Shown here: piece after piece, positions 35,702-44,285 of the stretch
Layout: each line of letters opens with the position of its first letter
Numbering within the stretch: the stretch's first letter is position 1
Assembly: GCA_959347315.1 (NCBI GenBank)
Contig: OY365810.1
Coordinates: 20,348,358-20,412,357 of the forward strand
DNA: 64,000 nt
Direction of reading: 5' to 3'
Source: Bimastos eiseni
Taxonomy: Eukaryota > Annelida > Clitellata > Crassiclitellata > Lumbricidae
Notes under the pieces: model-generated
What the model was told of the DNA's origin: nothing
The model's database searches: none
Seen by the model: the letters and a program-made list of their open reading frames with translations, nothing else
Position numbers and translations under genes: made by a program

Positions 35702-35795
35702 ACGTGGGAACATAATATTTAAACGTAAAAACATAAAACGTAAAACATAAAACGTAAAACGTAAAAACGTAAAACGTAAAACATAAAACGTAAAT
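35702..35795. repeat. Short AT-rich tandem repeat (ACGTAAAACATAAA-type)
   Basis: About 90 bp of AACGTAAAACATAA units in the gap between two leftward Polinton genes. It is the only clear tandem repeat inside the element and probably arose after insertion. Confidence 0.7.
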
Positions 35796-35801
35796 TTACG
35801 T

Positions 35802-36339
35802 TCACTTTGTATTCAATTCGTTTTGTCTAATGAACGACTGTTTCGTCGCATCATCTATGTTGGCATTGCTTTTACTTCTAACCCCTTCCTTCATCTGATA
35901 AAATTTCTCGAATTCGCTTAATATAACAGAATATTCCGAGTCTGAGATATTATTATCATCTAGGGCTTTCGAAACAAGGTCGCTGATCGAATTTAGTTTC
36001 CCTTCAGCTGTAGTTCTGATCTTTGCATGTTTTTCCTGCCGCAACGATAGAAGTCGGCGGACTTGTGCAGATATCAAAAACAATGCTCCGGCTCCTGCAG
36101 ATAACGATACCACGATTGTCGCGGCTGGTGCAGCTACGACGGTACTTAGAAAAGTTACGCCTAATGTGGCGAGTCCTGAAGATGTAAGGGTTAACAAACC
36201 TCCCAACGCTTCGACTACTTTTAACACTCTTTTGATATTTTTTACAAATTATTTCTCTATTTTCACGTTCTATTAAGATTTCCTGTTGAATTTCAGATAA
36301 TTTCTGGAGGATATAGGTGTCTGCTTTATTCAATTCCAT
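35802..36339 (-). pseudogene. Polinton membrane-associated protein with C-terminal helical domain
   Basis: The start at 36339 reads MELNKADTYILQKLSEIQQE. After a single frame change near 36225 it continues VVEALGGLLTLTSSGLATLG, two hydrophobic segments ending SLSAGAGALFLISAQVRRLL, then HAKIRTTAEGKLNSISDLVS, ISDSEYSVILSEFEKFYQMK and KQSFIRQ. The layout is coiled coil, membrane hairpin and a charged helical tail, about 178 residues. It is a familiar conserved Polinton gene without a known function. Confidence 0.6.
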
Positions 36340-36380
36340 TTTATAATATCGAAGAATATTTTTTATATGGAACTCAAGTT

Positions 36381-36791
36381 TTATTCGTTGACGCGATAAT
36401 CGACATAGCATAATGAGTCTCCTTCGTTTATGGTGACAGTTCCAAGATTTCTAAAATTCTGAAAATCGAGTAAAATTTCTTCCGTAACGGTATCGCATAG
36501 CAGGCGGCAACCCGCTTCTATGAATTCCGGATGGAGCGAAACTTTACACGATCCTTTCGTCATTCGGACACCTAAGCCTAACGGTAAAACAACCGTCTTA
36601 TGAGAATGAATAGTTATTGTAGATTGGACAAAAAACTCCCATCTTAAACCACCTATTTGTCTTTGCGGCCTATACTTGACATCCCACATACCTTCACACG
36701 CCTTCCACGTGACGGATCTCGGTTGTATTCTCGTAAATTTTTCAGTTTTGGGTTTCGTCCACCCCATGTTGTGACTCGGATAATGAAACAT
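36381..36791 (-). CDS. Polinton protein with dUTPase-like C-terminal half
   Basis: An intact 136-residue frame. The N-terminal half is MFHYPSHNMGWTKPKTEKFT onward. The C-terminal half, TITIHSHKTVVLPLGLGVRM, GSCKVSLHPEFIEAG and NFRNLGTVTINEGDSLCYVD, has the strand spacing of a trimeric dUTPase (LPLGLGV...G.C.V.L...V.I..GD.L). The catalytic motif with Tyr in the uracil pocket is not recognisable, so an enzymatic role is doubtful and a structural role is possible. Confidence 0.5.
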   Translation of the reverse strand: MFHYPSHNMGWTKPKTEKFTRIQPRSVTWKACEGMWDVKYRPQRQIGGLRWEFFVQSTITIHSHKTVVLPLGLGVRMTKGSCKVSLHPEFIEAGCRLLCDTVTEEILLDFQNFRNLGTVTINEGDSLCYVDYRVNE

Positions 36792-36836
36792 TTTATATTG
36801 GAATGACTTATTATTTAAGCTGAGATAAGAAAAAAA

Positions 36837-37439
36837 TTATAGTAGCATTCTGAGAAGTGGAATGTCTTTAAACGGTGAATCTGGTCCAAGGATAAGCCCT
36901 TCGCCGTTTGCGAATCCAGAGCCTGTTTTCAGATACAGATCTTCTCCCACACCATCAAGTCCAGAACCTTGCCATGGCTTCATGTAAAGACCATGCCCTT
37001 GTTGCACTATCTTGCAGTTTTTACCTCGACTATTGAGATATATTGCACCACCCGATCCGGCGAATTTGTCTATGACTTTTGATCCAGCAGCTGCACCTAT
37101 TCCCATTAATGCACCCGTTGCTAAGCTCGGTAACACGCTCGATAGCAGAAATTTGCCTGCAGTTGCTAGAAATGGTAAAATGGTGCCGATAAAGCCAGCT
37201 TCGACTTTGGCATTATGTATCAATTGCGTTTTACTCATTTTTATAGTCGCACCCGTTCCACCATGATACGCCTTAGTCAACTTATTAACCTGCCAATGGG
37301 TAAGAGCTAACACGTGGTTTCCATTTAAATCGTTGTGCTTTTATTCAATGCTAACGCCAGTTCCCGCTTGTAGAGATCTTTTGATTTTGTCTTTTTGTCC
37401 TTCCGAAATATTAACTTTGACATTCGTGTATCGACTCAT
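36837..37439 (-). pseudogene. Polinton pX/pVI-like core protein
   Basis: 200 codons with one in-frame TAA near 37341-37343. The N-terminus MSRYTNVKVNISEGQKDKI carries an internally repeated theme (LQAGTGVSIE, HGGTGATIKMSKTQ). It is followed by AGFIGTILPFLATAGKFLLS and SVLPSLATGALMGIGAAAG, a hydrophobic/Gly stretch like adenovirus pX/pVI-type polypeptides, and a Gly-rich tail GKNCKIVQQGHGLYMKPW. Such proteins bind or expose DNA or disrupt membranes in adenoviruses. The function here is inferred. Confidence 0.6.
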
Positions 37440-37469
37440 TTTATATATATATAACATTTTAAGCCTCTC

Positions 37470-38249
37470 TTATATGAAACGTATCGATAATTCCTCACCT
37501 CCTAGATTAATTAGTTGGCCATTTTGATCGGTGAGAAACGTTTCCATTATCGAAATCGTAGATAGAGTGATTGGAAGATATATCAAATTCCTAGGCGTTT
37601 CGATAATCTTGTACCCAGGCCCTACATTTGGGAAAAAGGAATAAATAATGTTATCAGTCGTTCCGTTGTTATAGGACGCCCCAATGATATCGCTCGTTAC
37701 CCTCAGATTACTGCCACTCATTATGTCTACTATATTATCTGATTCCTGGTAACCCGCTGAACAACGCCGCCTGTCGAAACCGTGGGTTTTTCCGAGAGAG
37801 TTAAACGCCCAGAAATCGATCATGTAATTATCCGCTAGATGGACAACAGTCTTTAACGTACTGCTGTTTGCTTCTATCTTAATATTGTATTCTTCGTTAA
37901 CCAGATTATAATGCTCGCTTTCTTTCATGATTCTCTGGACGTATTCGTTAATGTCTGTAATTTGATAGCCGCCTTCGGGAATGATTATAGTAACCCACAT
38001 ACCTCCACCATTCGGCGAATACGAAAAGTTGTTGTTAGTCTCATCGATGTTTGGGAATAAAAAATATGTTTCCAGATTGAAAAGAGCCATTTCGTACTTT
38101 TTATCTTTATCGAACTGAATCAACGGATTGAATCGAGTCCTTATTCGCGAACTCTTATCACTCAATACTATGTAAAACGATGACTTTGGCTCTGTTGAAC
38201 GAGCGATCCTTTCGGTGTAGTCTGCAATCTGTTGTGGAAGCGATTCCAT
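37470..38249 (-). CDS. mCP: Polinton minor capsid (penton-like) protein candidate
   Basis: An intact 259-residue frame: MESLPQQIADYTERIARS, SFYIVLSDKSSRIRTRF, KYEMALFNLETYFLFPNIDE, GGYQITDINEYVQRIM, DIIGASYNNGTTDNIIYSFF and NVGPGYKIIETPRNLIYLPI, ending in IRFI. The beta-rich pattern and length fit the single-jelly-roll minor capsid protein predicted for Polintons. Its position between the pX-like gene and the ATPase supports a particle role. It is one of the few undamaged genes of the element. The penton assignment follows published fold predictions for the family, not a residue-level motif. Confidence 0.65.
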   Translation of the reverse strand: MESLPQQIADYTERIARSTEPKSSFYIVLSDKSSRIRTRFNPLIQFDKDKKYEMALFNLETYFLFPNIDETNNNFSYSPNGGGMWVTIIIPEGGYQITDINEYVQRIMKESEHYNLVNEEYNIKIEANSSTLKTVVHLADNYMIDFWAFNSLGKTHGFDRRRCSAGYQESDNIVDIMSGSNLRVTSDIIGASYNNGTTDNIIYSFFPNVGPGYKIIETPRNLIYLPITLSTISIMETFLTDQNGQLINLGGEELSIRFI

Positions 38250-38251
38250 TT

Positions 38252-39053
38252 TTATAATATAAAAGATTTTTTTAATAATGGAATGTAATAGAATTCATCG
38301 GAACCGCATCTATACTTGCCGTTATTCTTATTACTAGTCTGATCTATCACTACAAATCCATGAGGTTGCTCCCAGGCTGTTTCACATAGTTTCTTAAACT
38401 CATCCTTAGACATGTCTGTACTTACGTGATCGTGATAAATGTGATTAATATTTTTCTGGTCTTTAGGAAACAAGCAGATAAAGTAAGCATTCTCTCTGAT
38501 CGTCTGTCTAGGTAGTTTGAAATAATTTTGAGCGAGGTAGAATCAATCAACGTTACTATGCCTTCCCCGGATGTAGTAGGTCTCACATTTATTTTGCTTT
38601 TCTAACTGTAAATCATCGAAAATCATCAAGCTTTTCTTTTCACGATTCAAGTCTCTCGGGTCTGGCACATCTTTCGATGATTCAACAAACTTACAGCAGA
38701 TATCAGATTTTTTATACAAGTGTTTAGCCATTGCCTCAACTACTAATGCCGGCAGAACATTTAGTCTCATGGTCTCGTCTTGACAATTGAATAGCCATAT
38801 GATGGTTTCTTTCGGTATTTTTTCCTCAAATGCTTGCTTGAGTATTTTATACTACTGGTTGAAAGAGAGATCTTCCGAATACTTGCAGATTGTCGTAGTT
38901 TAGCCATCCAGGTCTTAGAAGTAGGTTCAACAATAAAGCCGTCTTACCGCAACCGGACTTTCCTACGATTAACCGGCTTATACTTCTAGGTAAAAGAGGG
39001 ATATTGAATCTCTTAGATAATACCTCGTTCCACGATACATCTTTGACTTCCAT
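38252..39053 (-). pseudogene. ATP: Polinton genome-packaging ATPase (FtsK/HerA type)
   Basis: The N-terminus MEVKDVSWNEVLSKRFNIP leads to Walker A VGKSGCGKTALLLNLLL. After a break near 38850 comes IWLFNCQDETMRLNVLPALV, then Walker B SLMIFDDLQLE followed by RGRHSNVD. A further stop near 38541 separates FYLAQNYFKLPRQTIRENAY, the conserved sensor/arginine region, and the C-terminus DMSKDEFKKLCETAW. All ATPase motifs are present but lie in three pieces. The family is expected to pump element DNA into capsids. Confidence 0.9.
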
Positions 39054-39083
39054 TTTAAATATATATAATTGTATTTAAAAAGG

Positions 39084-39458
39084 ATGTATTGCGTAAAGTG
39101 TAAAACTCGTACTGAAACTAAAAATATCCAGAATGTTGTGACTAAGAACGGAAGGTCAATGCTTAGAGGCACATGTGATATATGTGGAAAGACAAAGACA
39201 CAATTTGTGAAGTCTTCTGAAGGTGGTGATTTAGTTGGATCTTTAAATTCGGTTACCAGCGGTATTAAGCTGCCGTGGGCTAAATATCCAGGTGAGATGC
39301 ACTTTCCGGGACATTCGTTTACTGGTCCTGGTACTAGACTTGATTTGAGGCTGAATTCCGATGGAACTCCTAAGGATTGGTTGAAGCCCGTCAATAGAGT
39401 CGACAACTCCGCATATCATCACGATTTGGCGTACGGTCAGCACGCGGATACACTATAG
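39084..39458 (+). pseudogene. Zinc-ribbon (DUF5679-like) plus phospholipase-A2-like protein of the Polinton
   Basis: The N-terminus MYCVKCKTRTETKNI...CDICGKTKTQF is a CxxC...CxxC zinc ribbon (residues 3-37). A second domain reads GHSFTGPGTRLDLRL and ends DNSAYHHDLAYGQHAD. GPGT...D..AYHHDLAY has the order of the parvovirus-VP1-type phospholipase A2: calcium-loop GPG, then the catalytic His-Asp and a Tyr. It stops at 39458 soon after the His-Asp motif, and further codons in other frames suggest a lost tail. A role in crossing membranes is inference from the parvovirus parallel. It sits between the ATPase and the integrase on the opposite strand to the former. Confidence 0.7.
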
Positions 39459-39602
39459 GAATATCGCCGATAGAACGATGGTTAATGAGTTGAATAATAT
39501 TCCTAATCCTAGCTTATGAGAGTGTATAGGAAGAAGTCTTGTCAAACCATATTATCTACCAAAGCTAGTCTCGGGTTAGGTTTTAAAAAAGCCTAAAGTT
39601 AC

Positions 39603-40500
39603 AATGGACTGATGAACTAGCTGAGGAGTTGCATAAACCCGTAGTAAGACGTTTCAGGAAGAGGAAGGTGTACGTTGGTGGAATAGATTAAATATGGGCT
39701 GCTGATTTAGTCGATATGCAGAGTTTCGCTAAAGATAACGATGGCGTGAAATACTTACTAACCGTAATAGATGTTTTCCAAGTACAGTTGCATTGTACCA
39801 TTATATGATAAGAGTGGAAAATCTATGGCTAGTGGCTTCGTGAAAATATTCGAGAGCGGTAGAAGACCAGGCAAGGTTTGGGTGGGTAAAGGTAAAGAAT
39901 TTTATAATAAAGACGTTAAGAAATTAGTCGAGTTGTATTCTACGGAGAACGAAGAAAAGTCGTGCGTTGTCGAGCGTTGGAATAGAACAATGCGTGAAAA
40001 ATGTTTAAGTATTTTACAGCTAATTCAACTAGAAGATATATTGATGTGTTGGATGAAATGGTTAGTAATTATAATGAAACTAGGCATTCTTCCATTAAAA
40101 TAACACCCTCTAAAGCCAGAATGAAAAGGTAGTTTGGATGCACTTATACGGTGATGAGATCTCGGAACCTATTATACCCAGGTTATCGATCGGTGATAAA
40201 GTTAGAATAACGAAGAAGAAGAACATCTTTGAAAAAGGTTTTACGCCGAGATGGACGGAAGAGATCTTCACAATTTCAAAGATTCAATACACGGATCCAC
40301 CAACTGATAAGATCACTGATTATAATGGTGAGGAAATACAGGGCTCATTTTGCGATCAGGAGCTACAGAAGACAACTCAAAAAATATTTAGAACAGAAAA
40401 AGTTATCAGGAAACGGGGAAACAAGTCGCTGGTGGAATGGCTTGGTCATCCTGAGTCATTTAATTCCTGGGTTGATGATGAAGACTTGGTGGTCATGTGA
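39603..40500 (+). pseudogene. INT: Polinton integrase (DDE type with chromodomain)
   Basis: The order is DELAEELHKPVVRRFRKRKV, then an in-frame TAA near 39689, the first catalytic Asp in IWAADLVDMQSFAKDNDGVK, and YLLTVIDVF. After a frame change comes KSMASGFVKIFESGRRPGKV, then VWVGKGKEFYNKDVKKLVEL, where the second catalytic Asp (normally DKGKEF) is Gly. The region around the catalytic Glu is SCVVERWNRTMREK. Another frame change near 40010 precedes SIGDKVRITKKKNIFEKGF and a C-terminal chromodomain VIRKRGNKSLVEWLGHPESF. The chromodomain end lies inside the right TIR. Inactive by several independent lesions. Confidence 0.93.
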
Positions 40501-40767
40501 TGACTCATCATCGAAACTATTGGAAATTCCCGTGACTTTTGACCTATTGGCGGACGTTTTGACCATGGTTTGTGCATGAATTGTGGCTCATTTTTCAATT
40601 TTATGGTGGCCTATTTGGTTGGTATTAGAACCATGATGTGGGTTGCTGTGATTTTTGGTGATTTTGTAACCTAATTATAGGTTAATAATACGTTTTTTAA
40701 CCTATTAGGTGGGTGAATTGACCATAATATTGGTCAATTGTCCCAGGTAGCTCACTTTCCTACTACT
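40434..40767 (-). repeat. Polinton right terminal inverted repeat
   Basis: About 334 bp, the inverted counterpart of 25209-25516. It contains the last 22 codons of the integrase gene and the subterminal palindrome at 40716-40739. The two TIRs differ by scattered substitutions and an insertion of about 20 bp. Confidence 0.93.
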
Positions 40768-40773
40768 GGCAAC
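40768..40773. repeat. Polinton target-site duplication, right copy
   Basis: GGCAAC directly follows CCTACTACT of the right TIR and is identical to 25203-25208. Confidence 0.95.
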
Positions 40774-41872
40774 CACTTGGTTTTTGACATTTAAAGCTTT
40801 ACGCGTATAGGTTAGTTATAAGTAAGCAGATTGGAAGATGAAAGAAGTTTTTGAGCTAACTTTGCACTTAGTATGATCCGAATGAAGATGAAATTATGAA
40901 ATACGTCGATTCGTTCTAACTGACTTCTGTAACGCCACGTCAAAGGAATGCTAGAGCTGAACAAAGACTGTGGCATGTATGCCCTCTATTACTCTATTAG
41001 TTCTTAAACGAATTAACATATATTGAAAGCAGGTTTGAAGTGCATAGCCAAATCATTTGCCATGCTTGCAGGAGATGATTATAACGACGATGTTAAGATA
41101 TCATTCCTCAGCTTTTATATATATATAAGTATATATATATCCGTGTGCATGATCCTCACTGACTGTGTGTATTTGTATCTGTGTCTATATATCTTATATT
41201 TCTGCATGTAGAACAGGATACCCATGTACAAACGCTGCACTTGTTTCTCGGACGATAGGCGACGCTAAAGCGTTAAGACGAGGAAGTGTCATTACTGGCA
41301 TATATAATTATGAGGAACCACCTGCATCACCGTCTGCCAATCATCGTATCCAACGGCAGCCGACATAATTATATCATAATCTACCTTCATCTTACATTGA
41401 TCTTTTACTAATGAAACCTAAGCTGACATGTACATGTATGAAAGCTGCCTTAGAGCGCACTGTAAATTTTAAGATTGCCAACTGATGTCCGTTACCCAGC
41501 TCTTCATAAACGGTGTGGGACTTTTTTAAATCTAGCAACTCTCTGAATGACCAAGTTAGACAGAGTCGTTCTTCTGCTAGGATGCCATCAAGTGTATTAC
41601 TGGCATCCAGCGGAAGACGGTTTTAAGAAGTACCAATCTGGTACAGGTGCAACATGTATGTGCTTACTGTTGTTTTATCCTAAGAAAGCACTGAGCAAGT
41701 GTAAGAATATTAAGATATAGCAAGCGCTGTTGATTGGGATAGTGAACCACAGGTCATTGACTCAACATTGTACACGGTGTTAATTCCGTGCATATGATAC
41801 ATTTGCACATAAACCGAAAATGTTTCTAGCTTTAGGAGAAATGTGGCAATTGTCAATGAGTGTTGTTATTAC

Positions 41873-42230
41873 TAATGACGGTGGAAGTTGATGAAGTGTC
41901 TGAAGAAGACCTGCCTGCTTTGTCGACATTTGTAGCGGAGTTGTAGCGAGTATTTTCCGTGAAGGTTCCATGGTTGATAGGGTGGCTCTGACGAACCAAC
42001 TCACAAGACAAGCCTTGCTTAGCGTTACAGCGATCCTTGAATGCCCCGGCGCTTCTTCGGCGCTTGCCTCTGTAGCACAAAATCTTCAGCAGCGGGAACT
42101 GAAATCGGGTCATGACCTTTGATGCGGAATCACCACTCTGTCTCTGCTTATGACGTCGACAGACGACGGTCAACATAACCATGGCAACCGACAACAGGAC
42201 AAATCCAATGATGCAGATGGAGCCGTAACC
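41873..42230 (-). CDS. NTRK: Trk-like receptor exon (transmembrane and juxtamembrane)
   Basis: The acceptor TGCTAG precedes GYGSICIIGFVLLSVAMVML followed by TVVCRRHKQRQ: a single transmembrane helix with a basic stop-transfer end. The juxtamembrane part then runs through a basic segment (CYRGKRRRSAGAF) to HPINHGTFTENTRYNSATN and a Ser/Thr-rich end STSTVI. ENTRY sits where vertebrate Trks have ENPQY, the Shc/FRS2 docking site, but the Pro of NPxY is Thr. The donor GTAATA in phase 1 joins exactly to the first kinase exon. The acceptor side is phase 0, which does not match the Ig exon, so another exon must intervene upstream. Confidence 0.85.
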
Positions 42231-42546
42231 CTAGCAACGAACAATCGAATGGTCACACTGTCAATCACAACGACAGCTGTGTAGTTCCACTAGAAAACAG
42301 CTGTCCGTCATTTGTTTTCATCGCTCTGCTGATGATGATAATGATAATAATTCTGTCTAAGCCAAAAAGAGGAGTGAGGTCCACCAGAACTTGAGCAAGA
42401 TTATTCTACAGACTAACCAGTTTGCTTTGAAAAGTCGTCTGAAGTCTGTCGTTGGAACTGCGATTGAGTAGTGACGTCATTTGATTTCCCACCCGATATC
42501 TGTCTACTTCCGCCGGAACTTCGCCTGAAATGAACAATCGACTTTG

Positions 42547-43836
42547 ACCGGTGTAGCGATTTCAAATTACCCCCATTCACCTTAACCCCCGGTAACTTGA
42601 AATCGATTTCAAGCTACCGGGAGGGGGGGGGGTAACATGAAATCGATTTCAAGTTACCCCCGGAGATAACTTGAAGGCGATTTCAAGTTACCCCCTACGA
42701 TTTCAGATTACCCCAAGGTGTAATCTGAAATCAGCTTCAAGCTACCCCCCCGTAACTTGAAATTGATTTCAAGTTACCGCGATAACTAACTACTCTACTG
42801 CCTTGCAGTTCAGCAGTGCTACTCCCAAGCCTGGAAAAAGGAGCAGGGTTCTGCGGCAAGCTCGTGGGCCTCTCAGGTAGAACCACATCTTGCAATAGAA
42901 ACGACACGTGAAAAGCTAAAACTCATTGTCGTGGCAGGTCGGTCGGGAGATGAGAGGGTCATGGACCCATCTGTGAAGGGGTCGTGGTGAAAGTCAAAAG
43001 GAAGCCAAGACTCAGAAGTCTCAAATCTTAACTATCAAAGTCAAGGCATAAATTGGATACTGGAATGTAAGAACTTTATGATACAGGGAAGTTGGCGCAG
43101 GTGGTGAGAGAGATGCAAGAATACAAACTTTAAATATTGGGGCAGAGTGAGATGCGATGGACTTACAGTGACAATATTGTGTCTGAAGGAATAAGCATCT
43201 ACTACTCAGATGGAGCCAAACATGAAAGAGAAGTGGGCATAATGGTTGGCCAAAAGTGATATCAGCTGTAATTGGATGGGAACTAGTAAGTGAAAGAATA
43301 ATTACCATCAGACCACAAATAGGGCATAACACCACTTTGAACTTGCAGCGTCTTTTGTTACTTTTGATGAGTTAAGTAGAGGATTGAATTATCAAGTCAA
43401 AAGTTACATCCCTAGTTGTTGTATATTTATGTTGTAATTACACTAATTTCTTCATCAGTTAGGCTACATCTTTATGATCTTATGTTTGTATATAACAATG
43501 TGATGCACTTTGATCTCGTGTAGTCTATTACTGATTTCACACATTTTACATTTCTTTGACTTTTATATATTTTTCACACGTTAAGACTATCCTTCTATCC
43601 TTCTATCCTTCTATCCTTCTATCCTTCTATCCTTCTATCCTTCTATCCTTCTATCCTTTATGTGTTACGTGTTTTATTAAACAGACTAGTTATCATTCGT
43701 TGAAAGCATGACAATTTAAATTTTTTGACTCATTCAATGAGAGGGGGTAATGTGGACACGGAAGGGTTAATCTGAAATCGATTTCAGATTACCGGGGTTA
43801 CCTAAAATGGGGGTAACTTGAAGTCTTTACACCGGT
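42547..43836. mobile_element. Foldback element with palindromic TIRs
   Basis: ACCGGTGTA at 42547 and TACACCGGT ending at 43836 are inverted. Inside them both ends carry TTACCCCCATT and copies of a palindrome centred on GAAATCGATTTC (left arm about 42547-42785 with five or more copies, right arm about 43740-43836). The interior is an RTE-like LINE derivative. No clear target duplication was seen. It lies in a Trk intron. Confidence 0.65.
42805..43665 (+). pseudogene. RTE-like LINE derivative (endonuclease start, no RT)
   Basis: A 5' leader with GGAGCAGGGTTCTGCGGCAA and CTCTCAGGTAGAACCACAT precedes an endonuclease beginning: YWNVRTLYDTGKLAQVVREM, ILGQSEMRWT, SAVIGWELVSERIITIR. This is the N-terminus of the LINE family whose C-terminal pieces lie at 11755 and 14640. 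It then jumps to a 3' region ending in about nine (ATCCTTCT) units at 43589-43660. With RT missing it is a deletion derivative. Confidence 0.7.
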
Positions 43837-44015
43837 ACATTAATTCATAATGAAATTGCATGAATGGACAGATGCGTTGATGGATGAATGTTGTTGGATG
43901 GATGTAGATGGATGGATTGAGAGACGTTAAAACCAAAAATAACAGAATAGAACATGCTTTGAACTGTGATTAATTATGACTGTATGTGTTTCTGTTGATG
44001 TTGTTATCCTCTTAC

Positions 44016-44285
44016 CTGGAGAGACACGAGCGGAGACATTGAGTGTGTCCATTCCGAGAGCGTTGAATGCCTGTAGGGTGTAGTATCCGGTCTGTGGATT
44101 GACCCGTCCTTCCTTCTTGAGGCCAACTTCTGAGGGTGTGGACCAGTAGATGTCCGTCTCTGGTAGTGGCTGCCCGTCTTTGAACCAGTTCAATTCAGGT
44201 GCAGGAATTCCGACAACCCTATAATGAAGTCTCCAATAGTCAAAGTCAGACTTGCTCAGTTGCAAATGGACGACCTTTGGAGAAC
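44016..44285 (-). CDS. NTRK: Trk-like receptor exon (membrane-proximal Ig domain)
   Basis: The acceptor TTGAACAG opens SPKVVHLQLSKSDFDYWRLH, then YRVVGIPAPELNWFKDGQPL, then the strand-F region NPQTGYYTLQAFNALGMDTL and NVSARVSPG, with the strong donor GTAAGA. It aligns with the second Ig (d5) domain of Trk receptors, where GNPKPALQWFYNG and NNGDYTLIAKNEYG occupy the same places. In vertebrates this domain is the neurotrophin-binding one. The cysteine expected at strand B (HWC) is replaced by RLH and no disulfide pair is visible. N-glycosylation site NVS is present. 270 nt, entered with two bases and left with one. Confidence 0.8.

Larger units (their letters stand above)
25209..40767. mobile_element. 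Complete Polinton/Maverick element (15.6 kb)
   Basis: Both ends begin AGTAGTAGGAAAGT inside long TIRs and are flanked by the hexamer GGCAAC. The gene set is diagnostic: protein-primed DNA polymerase B, retroviral-type integrase with chromodomain, adenain-like cysteine protease, FtsK/HerA-type packaging ATPase, double-jelly-roll major capsid and penton-like minor capsid proteins, and further small conserved genes. The polymerase, protease and fibre-like genes run rightward, the morphogenesis block leftward, and the PLA2-like and integrase genes rightward. A 1.7-kb LINE fragment interrupts the polymerase, so the element proper is about 13.8 kb. Most genes are broken, so it cannot be autonomous. 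It lies in the Trk intron. Confidence 0.97.
22245..41872 (-). other. 19.6-kb Trk intron between TM and kinase exons
   Basis: The donor (minus strand) is GTAATA after STVI and the acceptor is GTTTCAG. The phase is one base plus two, giving an Ile codon. The intron contains a possible solo LTR, a SINE and the complete Polinton. Sequence at 22245-23290 and 40774-41872 shows nothing recognisable apart from short (TA)n runs near 41118-41141. Confidence 0.8.
42231..44015 (-). other. Trk intron(s) between TM exon and Ig exon
   Basis: It contains a foldback element with an RTE-like LINE derivative (42547-43836). The phase difference between flanking exons (one base left over versus phase 0) implies a short unidentified extracellular exon here. 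I could not locate it with confidence. Confidence 0.6.

Noticed and set aside
43589..43660. (ATCCTTCT)n as a telomere-like or CRISPR-like array
   Set aside because: Simple 8-bp tandem units without spacers; it fits the 3' tail of a LINE derivative.
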